NCBI GenBank assembly: GCA_944363645.1
Contig: CALVUR010000001.1
Location: 248,001-312,000, forward strand
Direction of reading: 5' to 3'
Source of the DNA: an uncultured Clostridia bacterium
Lineage (GTDB): Bacteria > Bacillota > Clostridia > Christensenellales > Borkfalkiaceae
DNA length: 64,000 bases
Position 1 is the first letter of the stretch, and every line of letters starts with the position of its first letter. A program made the position numbers and the translations under genes. The notes beneath the pieces were generated by a model. It searched no databases. It was not told the DNA's origin and was given only the letters and a program-made list of their open reading frames with translations. Of the stretch, positions 34,790-44,000 are shown piece after piece.

Positions 34790-36805
34790 TTACCTGTCTT
34801 CACGGAGGTGTAATAACCATTCCGCAAATAAAAGTGCTGTCAACCCGATTGCAAAGTATAAAAGCCAATCTTCAACGAAGTTCTTTTCTTCACTGTTTGC
34901 ATATGGGTTGTAAACTGTATCTGCCTCTGGGAAACAATTACCTTCGGCATAAGGAATTTTTACATAAATTTGTTCGGTCAAGATTTCACCAGAGAAAAGT
35001 TCTTGACTTAAGGTGTAACTGCCCGGCAAAGATACCGTTGCAGCAACCGGGAATTCAGTATAAACTTGTTCAAATTCAAAGCCTTTAAGTGTGATTGCGT
35101 TGCCACGTGTACTTAAATCAATGCCCTTGTTTACTTCGAATACGTTAGATTGAACCATTGGTGGGAAGAAGTATTCAAATAAATTGTGGAAAAAGAGCGG
35201 GAATTCAATAAGTAGTGGGAAATTTGAATAATGTAAACTGAAGTTTAAGTATACCACTTTTGTTTGGTTTGTGTTGCAAACGAGCATTATTGGTTGTCCC
35301 ATTGCGGACAAAACAACTTCGTAAGCGGAATCATAATCTACCACAGAGAAGTAACTTGTAATGTTAATGCTTGATGCGTCCATACCCTTTAAAAGTGGGT
35401 GGTCAGCAGTTTTATCTAATGCGATACCGCCAGCGACCGAAACGGCTTGTTCATTACCGATAATTACGCCCGTGCCAGAGATGTTTGCTTGCGGTGCGAT
35501 AATCAATGATACGCCGTCAACGGGAAGTGTTGGTGGCATTTCGTTATGCTCGTAAATGTATAAGTCAAAGCCTTCGGTTTTTGCTTCTTCGATAAATGCT
35601 GTACTTGAAATAGAAAATTCGTACCTGTCTGCGTATAAAGCACTCATTGAGAATAGTGCTGCGTTAATAAATGGGTTTGGCAAGGTACTTGTGTATTGTA
35701 CATTTAATGGGCTTTTTTGTCCGCCGTAAATGTAAATTTCGTTATCTTCATAAAAATTATCTTCGTAATAAATTTCCGGCTTACCTGATGGATCGGTTGC
35801 GACAGAGTCAACAACTGATACGTGGACATTATTATATAAATAAATGTCGAGTGGTAAGTCGCAAATTATTGTGTTTTCGGGTACGGTAATTGATGAATCT
35901 AACGGTTGACTTCTAAAATTCAATGTGTAAACAATGTCTTGTTCAAAGTCAAGGTGTTTTTGTACAACACGGATATCTTGTTCTTCTTCGTTTACGCCCT
36001 TGATTTCGAGCATTACTGCGCAGTCAACAAATGGTCTGCCGTAAGAGCCTAATTCAATGGTGTAATTGTAGAAGTTGTCTTCAAGCGTTGCGTAAGCATC
36101 TAAAATTGAGATGTTCCATTCTTCTTCATAATCTACGTTGTGCAAATTTACGCCGGTTGGAAGGTGTAAATATTCCGTATCGGTGTAAAGGTGAATTGCT
36201 GTGCTTTCGTTTATGAAAATAATGTCTTCACAAAGTTGCAAAGCCTTTTCTACATCGGCTTCCCCGTAAGAGCAAGCGTATGGATCACCTGCTAATTCGT
36301 TAAGCGTATTATATAATTCGTTTGCACGTTCGTATGTAAGCCTACTTCCGATTAAAAATTCTGGGGTGTCGTCTGCGATGATTACGGAAACTTTACCCTC
36401 TTTCCTAAATGTATAATCGGCAAGGTCGATAGCGTCAATTATCGCCCTTTGGAAACGATTTTGATATTCGCCTGTTGCTTCGTCAAGCACAGATTCAACA
36501 CGCATTGATGCGGAAGAGTCGATGATGATAACGATTTCGTCACCCGATTCTTTGGCGAGTAAAATTTTACCCGGTTGTGCCAAAATGAATGAACAGCAAA
36601 CAAGTGCCAAAATTTGGCATAAAATCAAAAGCAAATTCCTGAGTTTGCTTATAGGAACACGTTTTTTCTTGTATTTTAAACTTAACTTCCAGATGTACGT
36701 ACTTGAGATGACACGTTGCTGGTAGTTAGGTCTAATTATATAAATGATTAGTAGGACGATTAAACTTAGTAAGCCCAACAGCCCTAATGGTACTAATAAT
36801 GTCAT
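34790..36805 (-). CDS. BatA-like VWA membrane protein
   Basis: A 671-residue protein with the N-terminal aerotolerance-regulator (BatA) layout: a hydrophobic helix at 3-25, a second helix at about 57-77, then a VWA domain with MIDAS motif DSSAS at 96-100. The following 400 residues are beta-rich and extracytoplasmic by topology, and a final helix (WLLYFAIGLTALLFAEWLL) ends at a short basic tail. Its ATG overlaps the DUF58 stop as ATGA, so translation is coupled. In the Bat and related operons such proteins sit in a membrane complex with a MoxR ATPase; the client protein here is unknown. Confidence 0.87.
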   Translation of the reverse strand: MTLLVPLGLLGLLSLIVLLIIYIIRPNYQQRVISSTYIWKLSLKYKKKRVPISKLRNLLLILCQILALVCCSFILAQPGKILLAKESGDEIVIIIDSSASMRVESVLDEATGEYQNRFQRAIIDAIDLADYTFRKEGKVSVIIADDTPEFLIGSRLTYERANELYNTLNELAGDPYACSYGEADVEKALQLCEDIIFINESTAIHLYTDTEYLHLPTGVNLHNVDYEEEWNISILDAYATLEDNFYNYTIELGSYGRPFVDCAVMLEIKGVNEEEQDIRVVQKHLDFEQDIVYTLNFRSQPLDSSITVPENTIICDLPLDIYLYNNVHVSVVDSVATDPSGKPEIYYEDNFYEDNEIYIYGGQKSPLNVQYTSTLPNPFINAALFSMSALYADRYEFSISSTAFIEEAKTEGFDLYIYEHNEMPPTLPVDGVSLIIAPQANISGTGVIIGNEQAVSVAGGIALDKTADHPLLKGMDASSINITSYFSVVDYDSAYEVVLSAMGQPIMLVCNTNQTKVVYLNFSLHYSNFPLLIEFPLFFHNLFEYFFPPMVQSNVFEVNKGIDLSTRGNAITLKGFEFEQVYTEFPVAATVSLPGSYTLSQELFSGEILTEQIYVKIPYAEGNCFPEADTVYNPYANSEEKNFVEDWLLYFAIGLTALLFAEWLLHLREDR

Positions 36806-37698
36806 GAAATAATACCTACCTTCAATAATTCACCGAAAAGCACCTTTTCAATGGGCATATCGGTGCTTATTGAGATGTAATCAACACCGCGCTTTCGTGA
36901 AAAAGTTTTAATGTCATCGTAGAAATCTTTTAACGCTTCCATATACGCTAATTGCGATGAACGTGTAATTCTTATCTTCATGTTCTTATCGTCTGCGATA
37001 TCAACCGATTCAGAGTCGATAAGGTTTACCCTGCCGTCAAAACTTGGTTCGATTTCTGCAGGGGTTAAGGGTTGGACAAGCATAACCTGACGCTTTTTAT
37101 AGCAAAGGTAATCAACGCCCTTTTTCCAATTTGCATCGGTAAATAAATCACTGATTATTACCGTTAAACCATTGTTTGAGCCTGTTTCGGTTGAAAGTAA
37201 ACACTTTTCAACGTCGCTTTCGCCATCGAATTCTAACGTTTCAAGTTGACCGATTGCCCTAAAAAATGCGTTTTTACCAATGATTGTGCCGAAAGGATTT
37301 TCTGCCCGATTACCCTTCATTAAATGGAAGGATACCTTATCCATGTTATGCACTGCCAAAAAGCCGATTGCTGCCGCAGCCGCTATTGCGTAGGACGCCT
37401 TTTCCAGGTTATCCTTACCCATTGATGCTGAACAGTCAATGAAAATTTGTACGTGCATTTGCCTTTCATCTGTAAATAACTTAATGAAATACTTTTCAAA
37501 ACGACTAAATAAGTTCCAGTCGATACGTCTAATATCATCACCAAGTTGATATTCACGGAAATCGGCAAATTCAACGGTTTGACCATAGGTTGATACCAAG
37601 TGTTTACCGCCGAAATACCCTAATAAGTGTGATTTTAAGTTGAATGCAAGCGTTTCAAGCCTGTTGAAAAATTTGTCGTCTAAATTTACGTACTTCAT
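36802..37698 (-). CDS. DUF58 domain protein
   Basis: A 298-residue DUF58 protein with the family signature FREYQLGDDIRRIDWNLFSR at about 47-66 and a VWA-like core with MIDAS motif DCSAS at 88-92. No transmembrane helix or signal peptide is apparent, so it is cytoplasmic or membrane-associated through partners. DUF58 proteins are almost always encoded next to MoxR ATPases and are thought to act as their adaptors. It is preceded by AAGGTAG and is separated from moxR by a 264-bp gap containing three hairpins, while it overlaps the BatA-like gene by 4 bp. Confidence 0.92.
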   Translation of the reverse strand: MKYVNLDDKFFNRLETLAFNLKSHLLGYFGGKHLVSTYGQTVEFADFREYQLGDDIRRIDWNLFSRFEKYFIKLFTDERQMHVQIFIDCSASMGKDNLEKASYAIAAAAAIGFLAVHNMDKVSFHLMKGNRAENPFGTIIGKNAFFRAIGQLETLEFDGESDVEKCLLSTETGSNNGLTVIISDLFTDANWKKGVDYLCYKKRQVMLVQPLTPAEIEPSFDGRVNLIDSESVDIADDKNMKIRITRSSQLAYMEALKDFYDDIKTFSRKRGVDYISISTDMPIEKVLFGELLKVGIIS

Positions 37699-37805
37699 TT
37701 ATCTACCTTAATTGCCGTAACAACTTTTTACCAAATCTGTGAAAATTGTCCGCTTAAATTTTTGTCAAAAAAGCATTACAATAATTTTATAATCTATAAA
37801 TTTTT

Positions 37806-37845
37806 GCACCAAAAAAGGTCAAATTACCCCTTTTTTATTTGGTGC
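37806..37845. repeat. Long hairpin between moxR and the DUF58 gene
   Basis: GCACC (37806-37810) pairs with GGTGC (37841-37845), and AAAAAAGG with CCTTTTTT inside it, leaving a loop of about 10 nt. It overlaps the left end of a repeat copy. No U tract follows on minus, so it may be an RNA-stability or processing structure rather than a terminator. Confidence 0.55.
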
Positions 37846-37872
37846 GATAACGGGCTTATAGCCCCACTTTTT
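37841..37872 (-). repeat. Intergenic hairpin repeat, copy 5
   Basis: Reverse orientation, with core CGATAACGGGCTTATAG and arm CCCCACTTTTT; the usual AAAAAGTGG arm is replaced by GGTGC, which instead pairs with the hairpin to its left. It lies inside the MoxR/VWA cluster, between moxR and the DUF58 gene. Confidence 0.7.
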
Positions 37873-37906
37873 GCCAATTTTTATTTGGCTTTTAAACGCA
37901 CAAAGT

Positions 37907-37935
37907 CTTGTAACCTAAGATTGAAAGGTTACAAG
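37907..37935. other. Hairpin after moxR
   Basis: CTTGTAACC (37907-37915) and GGTTACAAG (37927-37935) form a perfect 9-bp stem with an 11-nt loop, 28 bp beyond the moxR stop. The minus-strand sequence after it lacks a clear U tract, so partial termination or 3-prime end protection are both possible. Confidence 0.5.
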
Positions 37936-37962
37936 AACAATAAGCGATAAAATATCTAATTT

Positions 37963-38979
37963 TTATTTGATTTTGTACTTTTTGGCAAGTTCTTCCAAAA
38001 TCATATCGATAACTTGGTCAGCACTGATTCTTTCAGCGATTGCTTCAAAGTTAAGTTTAATACGGTGGCGAAGTACCAAGCGTGCCAAGTGGTTGATGTC
38101 GCTATACGCAACGTTGTATCTACCCTTGATAAGTGCCAAAACCTTACCAGCGGAGATAAGTGCTTGACCAGCACGTGGACTTGCGCCCAAACGAACGTAT
38201 TTTTTAGCGGCTTCGGTTGCGCATTCACTGTCAGCGTGTGTTGCAGAAGTTAAAATCATAGCGTATTTTAAAACTTCTTCGCTAACGGGGATTTGGTTTG
38301 CGATTTCACGCATTCTTAATAATTCTTCACCCGTACAAGCACGGTCTGCGACTTCTGCCATGGTCTTTTGTGTCATGGTTACGATGTCCATAAGTTCGTT
38401 TAAACTTGGGTTTGGTACGAGAAGTTTAAACATGAACCTGTCCATTTGCGCTTCTGGTAATGGATAAGTACCGTCTTGTTCGATTGGGTTTTGGGTTGCA
38501 AGTACGAAGAAAGGCTCTGCAAGTCTTCTTGATGTACCCATTACGGTAACGGTGTGTTCTTGCATGGCTTCAAGGAGTGCTGATTGTGTTTTTGGTGTAG
38601 CACGGTTGATTTCGTCGGCAAGAATAATGTTACTGAAAATAGGACCTTCTTGGAAATGGAAGGTTGAGTTGCCGTTTTCGTCTTTAACGATGATGTTTGT
38701 ACCTGTTACGTCGGCTGGCATTAAGTCTGGGGTGAATTGAATACGTGAGAATGGTAAGTCAAATACCCTACCTAATGTTCTAACAAGCCTTGTTTTACCA
38801 ACGCCCGGTACACCTTCAAGTAATACGTTACCGCCAGCGATCATGGCGATAATTGTACCTTCAACAACTTCTTGTTGACCGATAACGTCACGTCTTATTT
38901 GTGTGAAGATTTCTTGAATTTGCTTACTGAATTGATCAATGTCTTGTTGATTGATAGCCTTTACTTCTTGTGTTGCCAT
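37963..38979 (-). CDS. MoxR-family AAA+ ATPase
   Basis: A 338-residue MoxR ATPase (AAA_3). Walker A GVPGVGKT is at about 56-63, Walker B IILADE at 118-123 followed by INRATPKTQSALLEAMQE, and sensor-1 is ATQNP in the segment FFVLATQNPIEQDGTYPLPEAQ. The arginine-finger region and C-terminal AAA lid (GASPRAGQALI) are intact. MoxR proteins act as chaperones that mature or assemble partner complexes, typically through VWA proteins like those encoded next. It starts 49 bp after the DUF4175-like gene with AAGGAAAT. Confidence 0.95.
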   Translation of the reverse strand: MATQEVKAINQQDIDQFSKQIQEIFTQIRRDVIGQQEVVEGTIIAMIAGGNVLLEGVPGVGKTRLVRTLGRVFDLPFSRIQFTPDLMPADVTGTNIIVKDENGNSTFHFQEGPIFSNIILADEINRATPKTQSALLEAMQEHTVTVMGTSRRLAEPFFVLATQNPIEQDGTYPLPEAQMDRFMFKLLVPNPSLNELMDIVTMTQKTMAEVADRACTGEELLRMREIANQIPVSEEVLKYAMILTSATHADSECATEAAKKYVRLGASPRAGQALISAGKVLALIKGRYNVAYSDINHLARLVLRHRIKLNFEAIAERISADQVIDMILEELAKKYKIK

Positions 38980-39028
38980 TTTTTCTTATTTCCTTAAAAT
39001 TTTATCGTTTATTTTTTATTTTTTAAAA

Positions 39029-40093
39029 TTATTTTTTGATGTTGTTGTAGTAGCTGTTGATAGCGTCTTCTTCATCATCTGTAAGATCTTTTTTGTTTTC
39101 AACTTCGTTGATTGCATCTTTTACTGCTTCGCTGTAAACCTTACCGCCATAATATGTCTTGCCGTCATATACCATGTAGGCATCTTGACCACTTGTTGCT
39201 TGGCTTGGGTTATTATCTGGCTTGTCTGGTGATTCTTCAGGGTCTTGCCAATCAGGTCTACCGCCCTGACCTTCTTCACCTTCAGGGTCAACAGGAATCA
39301 TTGAACTGCCGTCGGTAACTTGCTCTTTTTCATTGATGTTTGCTACTACTTCAAAAATTGCAGTCAATAATGTATCAGATTCAACGTTTAAATCAACGCG
39401 GTAAGGTTCTTCATAGCCGTCAGACCAGCGTACAAATGCGTAACCGTAATCGGGTACTGCCATGATGGGCGTGCCAGATTCGCCTTTTACCAAAACTTGT
39501 GATTCTTCGCCCATGATAACACCGCTACCTTCAATAACATAATTTAAGTTTACGTATTGGGTGGGAACAGTGTTTATATCTTCAATGATTTGCTTACCTG
39601 ACCTTATAACGCCCGTTGAAGAAAGTGCGTTGACTGTAATCATGCCGCCACCAAAAATGAAAGCAACGACCAAACAACAGATTACCGGAATTGAAACGAC
39701 AAATTTGATAAGTTTGCCATCTACCTTTTTTGATGCCTTTGTTGCATCTTCACGTTGAAGTTGAGCAATAAAGGAAGTGTCATCTTTTAATTCGGTCATG
39801 GTGATAAGCCTTTCGTCAAGCCCTAATTTATCAAGTTTACGTGCCATATACTTTTCACGCAACTTATATTTTGTGAAAAATAAAAGTACGCCGTAAAGCA
39901 CTGTTGATACGATAAATACAGGCACTGAAAGCCATACTAATTTTATGTCGAAATACCAAAACGCAAGTGCTGTAATTGCTGTGGTAAGAAAACCGAACAC
40001 TGCGCCGAGTAATAAAGACTTAATTATACTTTCAAGGATAAACTGCTTTTGATGCACGGAAAATGCTTGGTTTTCAATTTGATTGTTTTTCAT
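39029..40093 (-). CDS. DUF4175-like membrane protein leading the MoxR/VWA cluster
   Basis: A 354-residue protein with three predicted transmembrane helices, near 24-47, 53-73 and 129-150. The segment RKLDKLGLDERLITMTEL at about 86-102 resembles the cytoplasmic motif of DUF4175-type proteins that accompany MoxR genes. After the third helix, residues about 175-250 form a single divergent InlB-like module (GYAFVRWSDG, LTAIFE). The rest is an acidic Gly/Pro/Asp-rich region and a charged C-terminal segment. It is the first gene of the cluster, preceded by an excellent AAAGGAGG and a -35/-10 pair at 40165-40193. The family assignment is tentative. Confidence 0.75.
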   Translation of the reverse strand: MKNNQIENQAFSVHQKQFILESIIKSLLLGAVFGFLTTAITALAFWYFDIKLVWLSVPVFIVSTVLYGVLLFFTKYKLREKYMARKLDKLGLDERLITMTELKDDTSFIAQLQREDATKASKKVDGKLIKFVVSIPVICCLVVAFIFGGGMITVNALSSTGVIRSGKQIIEDINTVPTQYVNLNYVIEGSGVIMGEESQVLVKGESGTPIMAVPDYGYAFVRWSDGYEEPYRVDLNVESDTLLTAIFEVVANINEKEQVTDGSSMIPVDPEGEEGQGGRPDWQDPEESPDKPDNNPSQATSGQDAYMVYDGKTYYGGKVYSEAVKDAINEVENKKDLTDDEEDAINSYYNNIKK

Positions 40094-40164
40094 GTTGATT
40101 ACCTCCTTTAGAAAAATTACTGTTTTATGTCGAAAAAATTATTTCCGTTGTGCATTTGTTAGTT

Positions 40165-40193
40165 ATTATACAACACTTGTTTGTCGCTGTCAA
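40165..40193 (-). promoter_or_regulatory. Promoter of the MoxR/VWA cluster
   Basis: Minus-strand TTGACA (40188-40193) and TATAAT (40165-40170) with a 17-bp spacer. The 14 bases covering the -35 (40181-40194) are identical to those of the promoter of the first giant lipoprotein gene (50085-50098). Confidence 0.8.
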
Positions 40194-40326
40194 ACAATTA
40201 AACCGCCCTTTTAAATATATTATATTATTTTTTTTATTGTTTGTAACGCCTTAAATCGCCTTGTAAAACAACATTTTTGCATACAATTTTAAAAAATGAA
40301 TAATCGGCATTTTTTGCCACTTTTGT

Positions 40327-40352
40327 AAATCGCTTTTAAAATGTGAGATTTT
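40327..40352 (+). promoter_or_regulatory. Shared upstream element, MoxR cluster copy
   Basis: AAATCGCT followed by AAAATGTGAGATTTT, related to the elements at 4740, 50156 and 59826. It lies about 134 bp upstream of the cluster -35 box. Confidence 0.4.
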
Positions 40353-40536
40353 AAGTTTTTGCCACCCCTATAATATTCTACTTTTGCATAAAACCGTGTA
40401 AATTTTTACCAGCAAAAATTTTTTTACTTTTTACCAAAAAAATACTAACAACTTTTTTGCAAAAAAAATTTTATTCTATCCCCTTACAATTTACTTTAAC
40501 CTGATTTTCACCCCTAAATTTGACTATAAAAACGGC

Positions 40537-40573
40537 AAAAAGTGGCGATAATCGACCTATAGAGGCACTTTTT
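40537..40573 (-). repeat. Intergenic hairpin repeat, copy 6
   Basis: Reverse-oriented variant with AAAAAGTGG-like arm, CGATAATCGACCTATAG core and GGCACTTTTT arm. It lies in the 950-bp gap before the first giant gene. Confidence 0.65.
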
Positions 40574-40643
40574 GAGTTTTTTACACTATTTTACCCTTGT
40601 TTTTTTGCCACTTTTTTATAGCAAAAATAATGGCAAAAATAAA

Positions 40644-40660
40644 GGGCGTAAAAAACGCCC
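40644..40660 (-). terminator. Hairpin with U tract in the 950-bp gap
   Basis: GGGCGT (40644-40649) pairs with ACGCCC (40655-40660) around AAAAA; on minus it is followed by TTTATTTTTG. It is a possible secondary terminator downstream of the giant gene. Confidence 0.5.
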
Positions 40661-40670
40661 AAAAAATATA

Positions 40671-40706
40671 AAAATCCGCCTATAAGCCCGTTATCGGGCA
40701 TTTTTT
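40671..40706 (+). repeat. Intergenic hairpin repeat, copy 7
   Basis: Core CTATAAGCCCGTTATCG in forward orientation with CCGCC on the left (the subtype of copies 1 and 8) and a divergent GGGCATTTTTT right arm. Confidence 0.65.
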
Positions 40707-40883
40707 ATCTTTTTTATCCCTAAAAACCGTCATATTTTAAGCCACGTTATCAAAAAAACGATAAAAGTAAAAAACGTCTAATTAAAAAAGGGCTTTAACG
40801 GGCTTTTTAGGGGAAATTTAAACTTTTATAATTTGGTTTAAAGCCGTTTTGGTTTTTGCCATAAATTTGGGTAAAATGAGACT

Positions 40884-40920
40884 AAAAAACCAACACATAT
40901 GCCGATGTCGGCGGTTTTTT
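40884..40920. terminator. Bidirectional terminator-like hairpin
   Basis: AAAAAACC (40884-40891) pairs with GGTTTTTT (40913-40920), and GCCG-ATGT-CGGC sits inside. T runs exist on both strands. No plus-strand gene ends here, so it may act with the neighbouring terminator of the giant gene. Confidence 0.5.
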
Positions 40921-40963
40921 TAATTAAATTTGCCACAGTAAAAAGTTTTTAAAATTAAGTATG

Positions 40964-41005
40964 AAAAACGCCTGCCCCAGCGTTTAGCCAAGGCAGGCGT
41001 TTTTT
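40964..41005 (-). terminator. Terminator of the first giant lipoprotein gene
   Basis: AAAAACGCCTGCC (40964-40974 region) pairs with GGCAGGCGTTTTT (40992-41005) around a 16-nt loop, about 40 bp past the stop codon at 41045. It is closely parallel in sequence to the terminator of the second giant gene. Confidence 0.88.
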
Positions 41006-41044
41006 AATTTAACACAAGTTTAGAGAAACTTGGTAATAGTGATA

Positions 41045-44000
41045 TTATGCTTCGACGTAATCGAAGATAATGTTTGCGTTGCAACCGCCGTCCCAACTTA
41101 CACTACCGTTATCCATCCAATTGGATGTTTCGTCTTTACTGAACTTGAAGCAAATGGTTTGTTGTTCAGTCCAGAATTCAAATACATCACGACCGAAGTA
41201 GGTTTGTGGTGATTTGTGGAATACGATCTTTTCAACAGCGGTACAGCCACTGAATGCTTCCCAACCGATTTCATCAAGGTTTTGACTTAATGTAATGCTT
41301 GAGAGTGCTGTACAACCACTGAATGCTTGGCTACCGATTGTGGTAACTGTATCAGGAAGAACGATTGATTGAAGTGATGTGCAGTCAAGGAATGTTGAAG
41401 TACCGATGGTTAAGAAACCTTCTGGTAAGATAACTTCACGCAAGTTAGCACAGTAACGGAATATACCACCTGTTGTTGAGTATGAAGCCTTTGCTGTCTT
41501 TGTTGCCTTAAATTCTGTTACGCCACTTGGGATAGTAATAGAGATAAGACCTGTATTTTCGAAGCAGTAAGTACCAATGTATGTCAAACTTTGTGGTAAT
41601 GTGATTGCTTGCAATGATGTGCAGTTTTGGAACATGTAACTACTTAAATCGGTAATGCCCTCGCCGAGAGTTACGTTTGAAAGCATTGAAGCGTCTTTGA
41701 ACATGTAGTTACCGAGAGAGATAGGTGTACCATCTTCTTGAATGTTTGCTGGGATGTTGATTGTTGTTAAACTGTCGCAACCAGCGAAAGCGTATGTACC
41801 AATCTTTGTAACGTTTGAACCGATTGTAACATTTACTAAACTATCGCATTCGTAGAATAAGTAGTTAGGAATGTCTGTATCGATAGAAACGGTTTCAATC
41901 TTACTGCCACTAAATACTGAGTTAGTTGATGAAGAACCATTCAATTTAACGCCTTGTGGAATTGTTACGTTTTTGATGCCTGAACCATTGAATGCACCGT
42001 AACCAAGTTCGGTAACGGTTGCTGGGATTTCTATTGTTTCAAGTGATGTACAGTTACGGAATGCGTAACCACCGATCAATGTAACTTCGCCAAGGAATGT
42101 AACTGTTGTAAGGTTTGTACAACCATCAAATACATAACCAGATGAGTAACTTGAACCAATCTTTGTAACGCCAGCGGGGATAGTAACCTTTGTCAAGCCT
42201 GTTGCGTCAGCAAAACTTTGGTTTGGAATTGATGTCATATCGTCTGGTAAAACGATTTCTGTGATTAAATCACAACCAGCGAAAGCATAGCCACGGATTG
42301 TAACGCCACTTGGAATGGTTACAACACCGTTTGTACCTTTTGCTGCGCCTGGAACGCAAACGATTTCTAATTCTGATGGATCAGTGATGTTAATCAATGC
42401 GCCGGTGGTTGGATCTGTTGTGAAGTTTGTGTTGCCTTCTGCAACGTCAAAGCCTGTTAAGTTCTTGTTATAAGCGAATGCGCCCATACCAAGGTTAGCA
42501 GATTTTGCGAGTAAGCCAGATGGAATTGTGTACCTTGTTGCGCCTGTGTTAGCAAATGCCCTTGTACCAACAACTGTTACGGTTGATGGGATATCCATTG
42601 TGAGTGATGTACAACCATAGAATGCATAACCGCCGATCTTGGTAATTACGCCCAAGAAGTTTACGGTTGTTAAGTTTGTACAACCTGCGAATGTGTAAGC
42701 ACTGCCTGTTGCTGAACATGCTGTTGCGCTTGTACCAATCATCTTAACGCCAACAGGAACATCGATTGATTTTAAGCCTGAGTTCTGGAATGTGTAAGTG
42801 CCAAGGAAGTTAAGTGATGAACTTTCACCGAATGTAACGGTTTCTAAACCGGTACAACCATCGAACATGTGTGTTGTCAATGCTTTTACGCCATCAGGAA
42901 CAGCAAACGTTTTTAATTTAACGCATGCTTCTGCTGGATCGATAGTGGTGTTGCCCTTGTAACTTGAGAACATGTAAGTACCTAAGGTTGTTAAACTTGA
43001 ACCTTGTGTGAAGTTTACACTTTCTAAGTTAATACAACCGCTGAAGCAGTATGTACCAAACTTAGTTAAGGTATCAGGAATGTCGATTGAAACTAAACTT
43101 CTGCAGTTTGTGAAAGCATAGTTGCCGATTTCTTTCAAACCTTCTGGTAAGTTGATTTCAGCCAAACTTGTACAACCTGTGAATGCATAGTTGTTAATCT
43201 TTGTAACAGTTTGAGGTACTACGAATAATTCAATACTTGTACAGTTTTGGAATGCATTTGTGCCGATTTCAGTGATTGCTGAGTTGCCAGCAAAGTTTAC
43301 TGTTTGTAAGTTAGCGCAATTTGCAAACAAATATGATTCAATTTTTTTAATGCCTTCTGGCAATGTGATTGATGTGATAGATGTACCACGGAATGCACTT
43401 GCCTTAATGCTTGTTAACTGACTGCCTTCTTCAAATTCGATTGAAGTAAGAGCTGTACAGTTGTAGAATGCTGAACCGTTAATCGTTGTAACTGATTTAG
43501 GAATTACAATAGATTCAAGTGCTGTACATGGTGTGTATGTTGTACTTGTTAATGATGAGTAACCGAATGCGTAAGAGCCGATTGATGTTAAACTTGTACC
43601 GCCGGTAGCGTCTTTTACAAAGTTAACTGCCCTTAATTTATCGTTACTTACGAATGAGTAGTTGCCGATTGTAACAACTGTTGATGGGATGTCGATTGTT
43701 TCGAATGATGCGCCACGGAAAGCGTAGTTGCCGATTGTTTTAAGTTTTGAATCTGCTGGGAATGTAACTGATGTTAAGTTTTCACAGAATTCAAATGCAG
43801 AAACATCGATTTCGATAACGCTTGCTGGGATTTCGATTGAAGTGATACCGCTTGAATTGAACATATCTTCAGGGATAATGCTGAATTGTTCAGAATTTGG
43901 TAAAACAACTTCTTTCAAGTTTGTACAACCCATGAACATTGAAACACCAACTTCGTTGCCCTTTAAAGCACTTGGCTTATCCGGGTCGTTTTGGAATACA

